A DNA stretch of 64,000 bases from Pseudomonas putida (GCF_025905425.1 NZ_CP109603.1:1834001-1898000), one strand, 5' to 3'; shown: positions 25,385-34,188, numbered from the stretch's first letter. Program-made: numbers and translations. The notes: generated by a model not told the origin, from the letters alone.

Positions 25385-28042
25385 TCAGTTCAGCAGTTGC
25401 AGTTCGCGCGCTGCGCACAAGGCGCTGTCGCGGTCGGCCACGTCGAGTTTGCGGAACAGGTTGTTGATGTGGGTCTTGACCGTGCTCAAGCTGATGAACA
25501 TCGCCTCGGCGATCTGCCCGTTGCTCTGCCCGCGTGCCATGCGCTGCAGCACCTCCTGCTCACGGCGCGACAGGGGCACGATCAATGCGCTGTCGGCGCT
25601 GTCTCGACCCGCCAGCAATGGGCGGAACAGGGCATTGAGGCACTCGCGTGACGGCGACGGGGCAGCCAGGGCCAGGCGCTCGCGAACCTGTGGCAGCAGC
25701 AACGCGCGCACGTGTTCCAGGCAGGCATCACCTTCGTATTGCAACAGTTGCCCAAAGCCGTGTTTACACGCCAGTTGCAGTGCCTGTTCGAGGCTGTGCA
25801 GGGCTTCGTCGCGGGCGCCGCGATCCTGTTTCAAGGCCGCGTCGAGCAACAGGGTGTCGAGCAACAGGCGGCGGTTGGCGTTCGCCTGAGCCTGGGTCTG
25901 CAGTGTCGCCTGGATCTGCCGCGCCTTGTCCCGCTGCCCCAGGTGGCGCTGCACCCAGGCATAGGCCAGCCACTCCTCGGGCAGCAGCTGCTGGTCATAC
26001 TGGCGGCTGCACCAGTGCCACTGGTCGAGCCAGCCGGGCAGGTAGTCGGTGTCGTTGTCGCGCAGCGCCAGGCGCGCGAGCCACGCCCCGGCCTGGCGAT
26101 AAAGGGTGAACAGGCGGTACTGCAGGGCCAGCCGCCGCACCTCTTGCCAGCGCGCCTTGGCCTGGGTGGTCTCGCCCAGCGCCCAGTGCAGGCAGGCCTG
26201 GTGGTGAAACACCCAGGGCAGCGCGGCGCTGTGCGGGAAGCCCAGTGCCAGCACTTCAGCCTGGGCCAGTGCGTGGCGCGCCTGGGTCAGCTGGTTGGCC
26301 TGCAGCAGCGCCAGCCCTTTGCCCACGTGGCGAAACAGTTCATAGAAGCGCCCCGAGCTGCCTGCAGCGGGCAGCTCGGCCATACCTTGCAGGCGCTCCC
26401 AGGCGGCTTCGCTGTTACCTTGGGCCAGTTCGATCTGGCCCAGCAGCAGTTGCAGCAAGTTGGTGTAGCCGCTAAGGCCGAAGCCCTGCAGCTCGACCAG
26501 GGCGCGGCTGGCTTCGGCGTGGGCCGGTTGCAGTTCACCCAGGGCAGCCAGGCAGTTGGCCCGGTCAAAATACAGCACCGAGCGCGCCGCGTTGTGCTGC
26601 GGGAACTGCTGCAACGCCCGCGCCGCAAGGGCCAGGCCGTGCGCCAGGTTGCCACCCAGGTAGGCCAGGCGGCTGCGCAGGAACATTACCGTCTGCTGCA
26701 CCCGCTCGGGGTGGCGCGGCACGGCCTGACGGCGCTGCAGGCCGTACAGCTGACGAAGGCATTGGCAGGCCTGGGCGATATCGTTGGTGACCATCACCGT
26801 GGAGGCTTCGGTCACCGCCAGGGTGAAGCTGTCGTTGCCGGCATGGCCGGCCACTTCGTCGAGCACATCGACCAAGGTATTGACCTTGCCTTCGCGCAGC
26901 AGCTCGAAGCCATGCCGATCGACGATGCCAAGCACGGCATCCAGGTCCCTGGCCCGGCCGAACTGGTAGATCGCCTCGGTGAAGCGGCGCTGCGCCAGCA
27001 GCCAGTTGGCGGCCTGGCGATGGAGCTTTCGCAGGCGCTGCGGGTCGCGTTGTTCGAGGCGCTGGTAGAGGCTGTTGCGCAGGGCAGGGTGGTAACGGTA
27101 CTCGGCGTGGCTGCCTTGCGGCACGTCGATGATCAGGCCCAGGCGCTGCAACTGGCGCAACGCCGCCGTTACATCGGTAGCGGCGGCCAGTTCGCGGGCC
27201 AGCCCTGCATCAAATACCTGGGCCACGGCGGTGTGTTCGAGAAAGCCGCGCAATGGCGCAGGCAAGTGCTGCAGGCGTTCCTCTTCGAGAAACTGCCGGG
27301 CATGGGCATAGGCCTGGCGGGTGATAGGGCGCAGGTCGCTGGGTGGTTGGCCGGTGCTCTGCAGCGCTTCGCGGTAGGCCTCGAACCAGAACAGCACGCC
27401 ACTGGGCCAGCCCTCGCTGCCGGCGCGCAGTTGGTATAGCGCATCGCTGCCCAGGCGGATGTCGCGGGCCAGCGCCAGCTGGTGGGTTTCTTCGCTGTCC
27501 AGGGCCAGTTCGCGGGCGCTCAGCACCACCAGCCGGCCGTCGCGGCGCAGGTGCGCCAGGGGTAGGGTGGGTGGGCCTTCGCTGGCGGCGACCAGGCGCA
27601 GCGCTGGGGGTGGGTCGTGCAGCAGGGTGTCGAGGTACTGCCAGGCCTGGGCGGCGTTCAGCAGGTGCAGGTCATCGATCAGTAGCGTCACGGGCGCCTG
27701 GCGGGCTTCGAGGTCGGCGAGGATCTGGCCCCAGAGGTGTTCGGCCTGGGGAGACTCGCGGTGTGACGCCGGCAATTGGAGCGCTGCGTGCAGGTGCAAC
27801 AGCAGGGCCAGTGGCTGGTTTTCGGCGCGGGTCAGGCGCAGCCACGCGAAGGGTCCGGCCAGGCGGCGGGCGAACTGGCCAAGCAAGGTGCTCTTGCCGT
27901 AGCCCAAGGGTGCTTGCAGGAGGATGACGGCGCCTTCGTCCAGCGCGCTGGCCAGGGGGGCGAGCAAGCGCGTGCGCAGTAGGCCCTTGGCGGGTTCGGT
28001 GGGCGGGCGCAGCTGGTTGGGTTTGAGCGCGGGAAGGTGCAT
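25385..28042 (-). CDS. MalT-type LuxR transcriptional activator
   Basis: An 885-residue regulator with an N-terminal STAND ATPase (Walker A APLGYGKSTLLG, about residues 45-56; Walker B-like VTLLIDDLHLL, about 120-130), a long TPR-like helical region (about 350-780), and a C-terminal LuxR HTH starting LSRREQEVL (about 820) with TVKTHINNLFRKL. MalT-type proteins bind an inducer in the TPR region and ATP, then oligomerise on DNA. In Pseudomonas such regulators are often found near DUF1302/DUF1329 and acyl-CoA ligase genes, which are also in this window (39555-48202). It may be cotranscribed with the beta-oxidation genes that follow. Confidence 0.9.
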   Translation of the reverse strand: MHLPALKPNQLRPPTEPAKGLLRTRLLAPLASALDEGAVILLQAPLGYGKSTLLGQFARRLAGPFAWLRLTRAENQPLALLLHLHAALQLPASHRESPQAEHLWGQILADLEARQAPVTLLIDDLHLLNAAQAWQYLDTLLHDPPPALRLVAASEGPPTLPLAHLRRDGRLVVLSARELALDSEETHQLALARDIRLGSDALYQLRAGSEGWPSGVLFWFEAYREALQSTGQPPSDLRPITRQAYAHARQFLEEERLQHLPAPLRGFLEHTAVAQVFDAGLARELAAATDVTAALRQLQRLGLIIDVPQGSHAEYRYHPALRNSLYQRLEQRDPQRLRKLHRQAANWLLAQRRFTEAIYQFGRARDLDAVLGIVDRHGFELLREGKVNTLVDVLDEVAGHAGNDSFTLAVTEASTVMVTNDIAQACQCLRQLYGLQRRQAVPRHPERVQQTVMFLRSRLAYLGGNLAHGLALAARALQQFPQHNAARSVLYFDRANCLAALGELQPAHAEASRALVELQGFGLSGYTNLLQLLLGQIELAQGNSEAAWERLQGMAELPAAGSSGRFYELFRHVGKGLALLQANQLTQARHALAQAEVLALGFPHSAALPWVFHHQACLHWALGETTQAKARWQEVRRLALQYRLFTLYRQAGAWLARLALRDNDTDYLPGWLDQWHWCSRQYDQQLLPEEWLAYAWVQRHLGQRDKARQIQATLQTQAQANANRRLLLDTLLLDAALKQDRGARDEALHSLEQALQLACKHGFGQLLQYEGDACLEHVRALLLPQVRERLALAAPSPSRECLNALFRPLLAGRDSADSALIVPLSRREQEVLQRMARGQSNGQIAEAMFISLSTVKTHINNLFRKLDVADRDSALCAARELQLLN

Positions 28043-28186
28043 GGCGAGCAGTGCTCCGTCGGGTCAGCCAGGTATCGTAGGGGCTGGTAGGGGTTTGTCA
28101 CAACATTTTCGGCGCTCGATCTCCCAGGCGCTGCAAACGTCGTGGCGAACACAACCACGCATGCCGCTGTCATCCCTGCACAACCC

Positions 28187-28218
28187 TTTCAAAATTGAAA
28201 CGCCACCGTTCAAATTTG
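28187..28218 (+). promoter_or_regulatory. Candidate upstream activator sites of the sigma54 promoter
   Basis: TTTCAAAATTGAAA (28187-28200) is a perfect dyad, and a second, shorter dyad CAAATTTG lies at 28211-28218. Their centres are 21 bases apart, about 100-125 bases before the predicted start point, the usual distance for an enhancer-binding protein. They sit in an AT-rich stretch. Confidence 0.45.
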
Positions 28219-28288
28219 CCATGAAATCAATTCCAAAATTCGCAATAACTAGTTGATTAATAACAATTAATAAGAACCTTAAAAAACC

Positions 28289-28304
28289 TGGCAATCATCT
28301 TGCA
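28289..28304 (+). promoter_or_regulatory. Sigma54 (-24/-12) promoter
   Basis: TGGCAATCATCTTGCA matches the consensus TGGCAC-N5-TTGCA with correct 12-base GG-to-GC phasing. It lies 40 bases before the ATG at 28344. This would give a transcript start near 28316 for the kinase-like, DUF6285 and acyl-CoA dehydrogenase genes. Confidence 0.75.
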
Positions 28305-28343
28305 ATTGGCTAGCCCACGTACGACCAGTCAATTGGACCCACC

Positions 28344-29393
28344 ATGCCAACCACCCATCACGCGCTCCCTCCCAGCGCTCGCATCGACATCCCAGACGCC
28401 CATTCACGTCTTTCTACCTACCTACAAAAACAGCTAGACGCCCATCCCGTGACCATCACCCGCAGCGAGCGATTATCAGGCGGCGCCATCCAGGAAAACT
28501 GGCTGCTCGAAGCCCAGGTCGCAGGCCAGCCGCAGCGTTGGGTACTGCGCACCGACGCCGCCTCCGCAGTGGCCGTCAGCATGACCCGCGAGCAGGAGTT
28601 CGCGGTGCTCGACGTGGCCCACCAGGCCGGCGTCAACGTACCCACGCCCCTCTGGCTGTGCCAGGACCCGCAGGTAATCGGCCGCGACTTCTTCATCATG
28701 CAGGCGTTGGCAGGCACCGCCAGCGGCCACCAGCTGACCACCGCACAAGGCGCGCCCCAGGGCAACGCGGCACTGTGCAGGCAGTTGGGCGCCAACCTTG
28801 CGCGGCTGCATCAGGTACACCCGCCGCAGCAGGCGCTGGCGTTTCTGCCCGCCGCGCAGCCAGACACGGTGCACGCCAGTGTCGCGCAGTACCGGCGCTT
28901 TCTCGATGCCTTGCCAGGCAGCCACCCGGTGCTGGAGTGGGGCTTGCGCTGGTGTGAGCTGAACAAACCTGCCGCCCTGCCGGCGTGCTTGATCCACCGC
29001 GACTACCGCACCGGCAACTACATGGTCGACGCCGGCGCGCTGACCGGCGTGCTGGATTGGGAGTTCGCTGGCTGGGGCGACCCGCGTGAAGACCTGGGCT
29101 GGTTCACCGCACGTTGCTGGCGGTTTGGCCGGCCGGACCTGGTGGCTGGCGGCATCGGCCACCTGGATGACTTGCTCGCCGGGTACCGCAGCGTGTCGGC
29201 GCTGGCACTGGACACCCAGGCGCTGCGCTTCTGGCAGGTCATGGCCCACCTGCGCTGGGCGGTAATTGCCCTGCAGCAGGCTGAACGCCATGTGTCGGGC
29301 CAGCAACGCTCGTTGGAGCTGGCGCTGACCGGGCGGATGGTCAGCGAACTTGAACAGGAAATCCTCTTGCTAACCCGTGGAGGCCACGCATGA
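28344..29393 (+). CDS. Phosphotransferase family protein (ACAD10 N-terminal type)
   Basis: A 349-residue aminoglycoside-phosphotransferase-like kinase with the catalytic loop LIHRDYRTGNYMVD (about residues 217-230) and the metal-binding LDWEFAGWGDPREDLGW (about 236-252). The nucleotide region near RLSGGAIQENWLLE is also conserved. Relatives fused to acyl-CoA dehydrogenases phosphorylate 4-hydroxyacyl-CoA so that the chain can enter beta-oxidation. The next genes, DUF6285 and an acyl-CoA dehydrogenase, are the usual partners of this type. Transcription should start from the sigma54 promoter just upstream. A true antibiotic kinase is unlikely in this setting. Confidence 0.85.
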   Translation: MPTTHHALPPSARIDIPDAHSRLSTYLQKQLDAHPVTITRSERLSGGAIQENWLLEAQVAGQPQRWVLRTDAASAVAVSMTREQEFAVLDVAHQAGVNVPTPLWLCQDPQVIGRDFFIMQALAGTASGHQLTTAQGAPQGNAALCRQLGANLARLHQVHPPQQALAFLPAAQPDTVHASVAQYRRFLDALPGSHPVLEWGLRWCELNKPAALPACLIHRDYRTGNYMVDAGALTGVLDWEFAGWGDPREDLGWFTARCWRFGRPDLVAGGIGHLDDLLAGYRSVSALALDTQALRFWQVMAHLRWAVIALQQAERHVSGQQRSLELALTGRMVSELEQEILLLTRGGHA

Positions 29394-29752
29394 ACCAGCC
29401 CGATGCCCGCGACCTGCTTGTGACGGCCCGCGAAGCCTTGCTCACGCACTTGCTGCCGGCGTTGCCAAAAGGGTTGCAGTACGAAGGGCGGATGGTCGCC
29501 AGCGCCATGCTGATCGCCAGCCGCGAACTGCAACAGGCAGCGGGCTGTGCCGAGGCCGAACGCCAAGCCCTGGGCGCCTTGCTGGCGCAGCACGGCCAGG
29601 CAGCGACCGGGCTTGAACAGGCCCGCCTTTGGCTAGCGCAGCACATTCGCCAAGGGGCCTACGATCAGGACGCTACGCACTTGCTGGAGGCACTGCGGGC
29701 AATCAATCGGGCGCAGGTGAGCATCAGCAACCCTAAGGTGCTGCCTGCCTGA
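29390..29752 (+). CDS. DUF6285 family protein
   Basis: A 120-residue helical protein with DLLVTAREALLTHLLPALP (about residues 6-24) and a middle stretch YEGRMVASAMLIASREL, as in the DUF6285 proteins found between ACAD10-type kinases and acyl-CoA dehydrogenases. The start overlaps the kinase stop by 4 bp, so the two are coupled. The role is unknown; a subunit or chaperone of the hydroxyacyl-CoA kinase is a reasonable guess. Confidence 0.75.
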   Translation: MNQPDARDLLVTAREALLTHLLPALPKGLQYEGRMVASAMLIASRELQQAAGCAEAERQALGALLAQHGQAATGLEQARLWLAQHIRQGAYDQDATHLLEALRAINRAQVSISNPKVLPA

Positions 29753-29769
29753 ACATCGTCGATATCAAC

Positions 29770-29907
29770 ATGGCTGGCACGCAGGTACGGCACGCGTGCC
29801 TTCGCACCCTCAACTACACCCCCTACGACCCCGGCAAGGCCGCGATCGACAAAACCGTCATGGAGCATCTGCATGCCGCCATCGACCCGCGTCGCCTGCA
29901 CGCCTGA
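29770..29907 (+). pseudogene. Small ORF or gene remnant
   Basis: A 45-codon frame whose composition is protein-like (YDPGKAAIDKTVMEHL near its centre), lying between DUF6285 and the acyl-CoA dehydrogenase. The frame is open for several codons before the ATG. It may be the tail of a lost gene in the operon or a small real protein. No clear ribosome site is seen. I do not recognise it. Confidence 0.25.
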
Positions 29908-29929
29908 GCCTCTACAAGGAACCCCCACC

Positions 29930-31120
29930 ATGCATTTTGCCCTTTCAGCCGAACTGCTCGCCCTGCAAGCAAAGGTCCGGCATTTCATCACCGAATCAGT
30001 ACTGCCGATGGAGCATGACCCCCGCCAGACCGCCCATGGCCCATCGCCTGAACTGCGCCAGGCGCTGCTCGACAGGGCCCGTGAACATGGGTTGCTGACC
30101 CCGCATGCCTCGCGTGAAATGGGTGGCCTGGGTTTGAGCCATATCGAGAAGGCGGTCATTTTCGAAGAAGCGGGCTATTCACCGCTTGGCCCCGTTGCCC
30201 TGAACATCCACGCACCGGACGAAGGCAATATCCACCTGCTGGAGCAAGTGGCCACGCCTGCGCAGAAGGACCGCTGGCTGCGGCCACTGGTACAGGGCCA
30301 TATCCGCTCATGCTTCGCCATGACCGAGCCGAGCCCGGGCGCCGGCTCCGATCCCTCGATGCTGACCACCCAGGCGGTGCGTGACGGTGACGACTACATC
30401 ATCAATGGCCAGAAATGGTTCATCACCGGGGCCGAAGGCGCGCAGCTGGCGATCATCATGGCGCGCATGGAAGATGGCAGCGCCACGATGTTCCTCACCG
30501 ACACCGACCGCCCTGGCTTCATCCTGGAGCGCATGATGGGCTCGCTGGACAGTTGCTTTGCCGGCGGCCATGCGGTGTTGCGTTTCGATAACCTGCGGGT
30601 GCCGGCTCGCGATGTGCTCGGCGAGGTGGGCAAAGGCTTGCGTTACGCCCAGGTGCGCCTGGCGCCGGCCCGCCTCACCCACTGCATGCGCTGGCTGGGC
30701 CAGGCCCGCCGCGCCCATGACGAGGCCTGCGCCTATGCCAACCGCCGGGTTTCGTTCGGCAAGCCGCTGGGCGAGCACCAGGGGGTGGGCTTCATGCTCG
30801 CCGACAACGAAATGGACCTGCATGCCACACGCCTGGCGATCTGGCATTGCGCCTGGGTGCTGGACCAAGGCGAGCGCGGCAATTTCGAGTCGAGCATGGC
30901 CAAGGTGCTCAGCTCCGAGGCCATCTGGCGGGTGATCGACCGCTGCGTGCAGGTGCTGGGCGGGCAGGGTGTTACGGGCGAGTCGATCGTCGAGCGGATC
31001 TTCCGCGATGCCCGTAGTTTCCGCATCTATGACGGCCCTAACGAAGTGCACCGGATGAGCCTGGCGAAGAAGATCCTCGCCCGCAGCGCCACCGTCGAGG
31101 GTGGCCTTTCGGCGTTCTGA
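29930..31120 (+). CDS. Acyl-CoA dehydrogenase (ACAD10/11-like)
   Basis: A 396-residue acyl-CoA dehydrogenase with CFAMTEPSPGAGSDPSML (about residues 125-142), INGQKWFITGAEGAQLAI (about 157-174), and the FAD-binding QVLGGQGVTGESIVERIFRDAR (about 340-361) followed by YDGPNEVHRMSLAKKI. The start at 29930 (MHFALSAELLAL) follows AAGGAACCCCC. Together with the phosphotransferase and DUF6285 this looks like a split version of human ACAD10/11, which removes a 4-hydroxy group by phosphorylation and elimination. A sigma54 promoter drives the three genes. The catalytic base sits in its usual RDAR-YDGPNEV context. Confidence 0.9.
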   Translation: MHFALSAELLALQAKVRHFITESVLPMEHDPRQTAHGPSPELRQALLDRAREHGLLTPHASREMGGLGLSHIEKAVIFEEAGYSPLGPVALNIHAPDEGNIHLLEQVATPAQKDRWLRPLVQGHIRSCFAMTEPSPGAGSDPSMLTTQAVRDGDDYIINGQKWFITGAEGAQLAIIMARMEDGSATMFLTDTDRPGFILERMMGSLDSCFAGGHAVLRFDNLRVPARDVLGEVGKGLRYAQVRLAPARLTHCMRWLGQARRAHDEACAYANRRVSFGKPLGEHQGVGFMLADNEMDLHATRLAIWHCAWVLDQGERGNFESSMAKVLSSEAIWRVIDRCVQVLGGQGVTGESIVERIFRDARSFRIYDGPNEVHRMSLAKKILARSATVEGGLSAF

Positions 31121-31139
31121 GCCCCTGTGCCGTGCGCGC

Positions 31140-31177
31140 TGTCATCAACTGAAAAACCGTTGTCGTCCGATGATAAG
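31140..31177 (+). promoter_or_regulatory. Direct-repeat site, probably for the AraC regulator (copy 1)
   Basis: TGTCATCAACTGAAAAA (31140-31156) is followed 21 bases later by a weaker copy, TGTCGTCCGATGATAAG (31161-31177). Exactly the same first 17 bases and the same spacing occur at 38842. Tandem half-sites two helix turns apart are typical of AraC-family operators. It sits about 80 bases before the quinone oxidoreductase gene. Confidence 0.65.
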
Positions 31178-31258
31178 CGCCGCTTGGCGCAACGGCCTAA
31201 ATTGCCCTTCAAGACGCGGTTTATCTGTTCAACAAGAACTACAAGAAGGGAGATTGGC

Positions 31259-32239
31259 ATGGCCAAAGCGGTACGTTTCTACGAAACCGGGGGGCCTGAG
31301 GTCCTGCGCTACGAAGACGTCGAAGTCGGCGAACCGGGCCCGGGGCAGGTACGCCTGCGCCACGTGGCGGTAGGCCTGAACTACGCCGACACTTATTTTC
31401 GCAACGGCACCTACCCGATACCGCTGGCCAATGGCATGGGCGTGGAAGCGTCGGGCGTGGTCCAGTCGGTGGGCGAGGGCGTCAGCCACGTGGCCGTCGG
31501 CGACCGGGTGACCTACACCGGTTTTCTCAACACCCTGGGCGCTTATAGCACCGAGCGCCTGATCCCCGCCTCAGCGCTGATCAAGCTGCCGGAAACCATC
31601 GCCTTCGAGACTGCAGCGGCCATGACCATGCGCGGCCTGACCGCGTCATACCTGATGCGCCGCCTGTACGACTTCAAACCGGGTGACAGCATTTTGCTGC
31701 ACGCGGCGGCGGGGGGCGTGGGCCTGATCGTTTCGCAGTGGGCCAAGCTGCTTGGCCTGACCGTGATCGGCACGGTGTCTACCGACGCCAAGGCCGCAGT
31801 GGCGCGCGCCCATGGCTGCGACCACACCATCAACTACAGCCATGAAGATGTCGCCAAGCGTGTGCGTGAGCTGACCGACGGCGTGGGCGTCAACGTGGTC
31901 TTCGACAGCGTTGGCCGCACGACCTTCATGGGTTCGCTGGACTCGCTCAAACGCCGTGGCCTGATGGTGTGCGTGGGCACTGCGTCCGGCAAGATCGAGC
32001 CATTCGACCCGCAAATTCTGGCGATCAAGGGGTCGCTGTTCATGACCCGGCCGGCGCTGGCCGATTACATCGCTGAACCCGCGGAGAAGGCCCGCCTGGC
32101 CAGTGAGCTGTTCGACCATGTCAGCAGCGGCCGCATCCGCATCGAGATCAACCAGCACTACGCCTTGCAGGATGCGGTGCAGGCCCACCGTGACCTGGAG
32201 TCGCGCAAGACCACCGGCTCGTCGATCTTCGTCATCTGA
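31259..32239 (+). CDS. Quinone oxidoreductase (zeta-crystallin type MDR)
   Basis: A 326-residue medium-chain reductase without the zinc ligands of alcohol dehydrogenases. It has VGLNYADTYFRNGTYP (about residues 38-53), GVEASGVVQSVGEGV (about 60-74), and the NADPH motif HAAAGGVGLIVSQWAKLLG (about 145-163). Relatives reduce quinones or enones by one or two electrons. The start at 31259 follows AAGGGAGA. It is the first gene of the AraC-linked operon, 14 bp before the TauD gene. In a catabolic route it could reduce an unsaturated or quinoid intermediate. Confidence 0.9.
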   Translation: MAKAVRFYETGGPEVLRYEDVEVGEPGPGQVRLRHVAVGLNYADTYFRNGTYPIPLANGMGVEASGVVQSVGEGVSHVAVGDRVTYTGFLNTLGAYSTERLIPASALIKLPETIAFETAAAMTMRGLTASYLMRRLYDFKPGDSILLHAAAGGVGLIVSQWAKLLGLTVIGTVSTDAKAAVARAHGCDHTINYSHEDVAKRVRELTDGVGVNVVFDSVGRTTFMGSLDSLKRRGLMVCVGTASGKIEPFDPQILAIKGSLFMTRPALADYIAEPAEKARLASELFDHVSSGRIRIEINQHYALQDAVQAHRDLESRKTTGSSIFVI

Positions 32240-32252
32240 GGAGGGCACTGCC

Positions 32253-33101
32253 ATGCAAGTCGAACAACTGACCTGCGCCATTGGTGCCGAACTGGTCGGC
32301 GTCAAGCTGGCCGATGCCATTCATGATGACGGCTTGTTCGCCGAGATCCGCGCCCAACTGCTCAAGCACCGGGTGCTGTTCTTGCGTGACCAGGCCATCA
32401 GCCGCGCCGAGCACGTGGCGTTTGCCCGTCGCTTCGGTGAGCTGGAGGATCACCCCGTCGCTGGCAGCGACCCGGAACACCCGGGGCTGGTGCAAATCTA
32501 CAAACGCCCCGACCAGCCGGCCGACCGCTATGAAAACGCCTGGCACACCGACGCCACCTGGCGCGAAGCCCCACCGATGGGGTGCGTGCTGCGTTGCGTG
32601 GAATGCCCGCCGGTGGGCGGCGACACCATGTGGGCGAACATGATACTGGCCTACGACAACCTGCCGGCCGAGATCAAGGCCCGCATCGAGGGCTTGCGCG
32701 CCCGCCACAGCATCGAGGCCAGCTTCGGCGCCGCCATGGCGACCGACAAGCGCCTGGCGCTCAAGGCCCGCTACCCCGATGCCGAGCACCCGGTGGTGCG
32801 CACCCACCCGGAAACCGGCGAGAAGGTGCTGTTCGTCAATGCCTTCGCCACCCACTTCACCAACTACCACACCCCCGAGCGCGTGCGTTTCGGCCAAGAC
32901 GCCAACCCCGGCGCCGCCGACCTGCTGCGCTACCTGGTGAGCCAGGTGTACATCCCCGAGTACCAGGTGCGCTGGCGCTGGACACCCAACAGCATCGCCA
33001 TCTGGGACAACCGCAGCACCCAGCACTACGCCGTCATGGATTACCCGGCCTGCCATCGCAAGATGGAGCGAGCCGGGATCATGGGCGACAGCACTTTCTG
33101 A
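32253..33101 (+). CDS. TauD/TfdA family Fe(II)/2-oxoglutarate dioxygenase
   Basis: A 282-residue dioxygenase with the iron motif HTDATW (about residue 95, HxD) and the distal histidine in NRSTQHYAVMDY (about 260), followed by an arginine for 2-oxoglutarate. Such enzymes oxidise taurine, alkyl sulfates, herbicide ethers or short acids, releasing an aldehyde plus sulfite, sulfate or phenol. The start at 32253 has GAGGAGGG upstream. A YeiH-type transporter later in the operon, which is often linked to sulfur anions, would fit a sulfonate or sulfate ester substrate; this is inference from context only. Confidence 0.88.
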   Translation: MQVEQLTCAIGAELVGVKLADAIHDDGLFAEIRAQLLKHRVLFLRDQAISRAEHVAFARRFGELEDHPVAGSDPEHPGLVQIYKRPDQPADRYENAWHTDATWREAPPMGCVLRCVECPPVGGDTMWANMILAYDNLPAEIKARIEGLRARHSIEASFGAAMATDKRLALKARYPDAEHPVVRTHPETGEKVLFVNAFATHFTNYHTPERVRFGQDANPGAADLLRYLVSQVYIPEYQVRWRWTPNSIAIWDNRSTQHYAVMDYPACHRKMERAGIMGDSTF

Positions 33102-33130
33102 ACAGACAAGAACAAGACTGAGGATCAGGC

Positions 33131-34183
33131 ATGCAATTCTTCGACGACTCGCTGCACCCGGAAAACATGGAAAAGGTGGTCATCACCGTGGCGCCCTATG
33201 GCCCCGAGTGGATGCCCGACGATTTCCCCGAGGACATTCCGGTGACCATGGACGAGCAGGTGCAAAAGGCAGTCGATTGCTACGAAGCCGGCGCCACCGT
33301 CCTCCACCTGCACGTGCGCGAACTCGACGGCACCGGCTCCAAGCGCCTGTCCAAGTTCAACGAGTTGATCGCCGGGGTGCGTGAAGCGGTACCGGACATG
33401 ATCATCCAGGTCGGCGGCTCTATTTCGTTCGCGCCGGAAGGCGAGGGTGAAGCGGCCAAGTGGCTGAGCGACGACACTCGGCACATGCTGGCCGAGCTGA
33501 CCCCAAAGCCGGACCAGGTGACGGTGGCGATCAACACCACCCAGATGAACATCATGGAGCTGCTGTACCCGGAGTACCTGGAAGGCACTTCGCTGGCCAG
33601 CCCGGGCATTCAGGCCGCCTACAGTGAAATGACCGTGCCCGCGGGGCCAGCCTGGGTCGAGGAGCACCTGCGCCGGCTGCAGGCCAGCAATATCCAGCCG
33701 CACTTCCAGTTGACCGGCATGCATGCCCTGGAAACCCTCGAGCGCCTGGTGCGCAAGGGCGTTTACAAAGGCCCGCTGAACCTGACCTGGATCGGCATTG
33801 GTGGCGGCTTCGATGGCCCGAACCCGTTCAACTTCTTCAACTTTGTGCACCGTGCGCCGGATGGCTGCACCCTGACCGCGGAGTCGCTGCTCAAGAACGT
33901 GCTGCCGTTCAACACCATGGCCCTGGCCATGGGCCTGCACCCGCGCTGCGGCATCGAAGACACCATCATCGACCAGCACGGCAAGCCGTTCACCTCGGTG
34001 CAGCAGATCCAGCAGACCGTGCGCGTGGCGCACGAACTGGGGCGTGAAGTGGCCACTGGCAAGGAAGCCCGAGCGATCTACCGGATCGGTGAGCAGTACG
34101 CCTCTGTCGAAGAAACCCTGCTGGCCAACGGCATGGCGCCGAACCGTCGGCCGGGGCAAAAGGGCGTGCCGCAGCGCGCGTGA
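33131..34183 (+). CDS. 3-keto acid cleavage enzyme (BKACE, DUF849)
   Basis: A 350-residue TIM-barrel enzyme with the metal motif VLHLHVRELDGTG (about residues 56-68, HxHxRxxxG), IIQVGGS near 95, and a late HPRCGIEDTI block (about 275). BKACE enzymes use acetyl-CoA and zinc to cut beta-keto acids, giving acetoacetate and a new acyl-CoA; known substrates include 3-keto-5-aminohexanoate and dehydrocarnitine. It is near the middle of the operon with TauD and an MFS transporter, so the pathway seems to pass through a beta-keto acid. A REP-like hairpin follows before the transporter gene. Confidence 0.9.
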   Translation: MQFFDDSLHPENMEKVVITVAPYGPEWMPDDFPEDIPVTMDEQVQKAVDCYEAGATVLHLHVRELDGTGSKRLSKFNELIAGVREAVPDMIIQVGGSISFAPEGEGEAAKWLSDDTRHMLAELTPKPDQVTVAINTTQMNIMELLYPEYLEGTSLASPGIQAAYSEMTVPAGPAWVEEHLRRLQASNIQPHFQLTGMHALETLERLVRKGVYKGPLNLTWIGIGGGFDGPNPFNFFNFVHRAPDGCTLTAESLLKNVLPFNTMALAMGLHPRCGIEDTIIDQHGKPFTSVQQIQQTVRVAHELGREVATGKEARAIYRIGEQYASVEETLLANGMAPNRRPGQKGVPQRA

Positions 34184-34188
34184 TCTAC

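Noticed and set aside
23776..27439. Long plus-strand frames opposite the acyl-CoA dehydrogenase and MalT-type genes
   Set aside because: Shadow frames of well-supported minus-strand genes, without motifs.
28170..28187. TGTCATC match near the sigma54 promoter as a third AraC-type site
   Set aside because: Only seven bases agree and no repeat lies 21 bases away.
28344..29393. Aminoglycoside resistance kinase
   Set aside because: The kinase motifs fit, but DUF6285 and acyl-CoA dehydrogenase partners point to hydroxyacyl metabolism.
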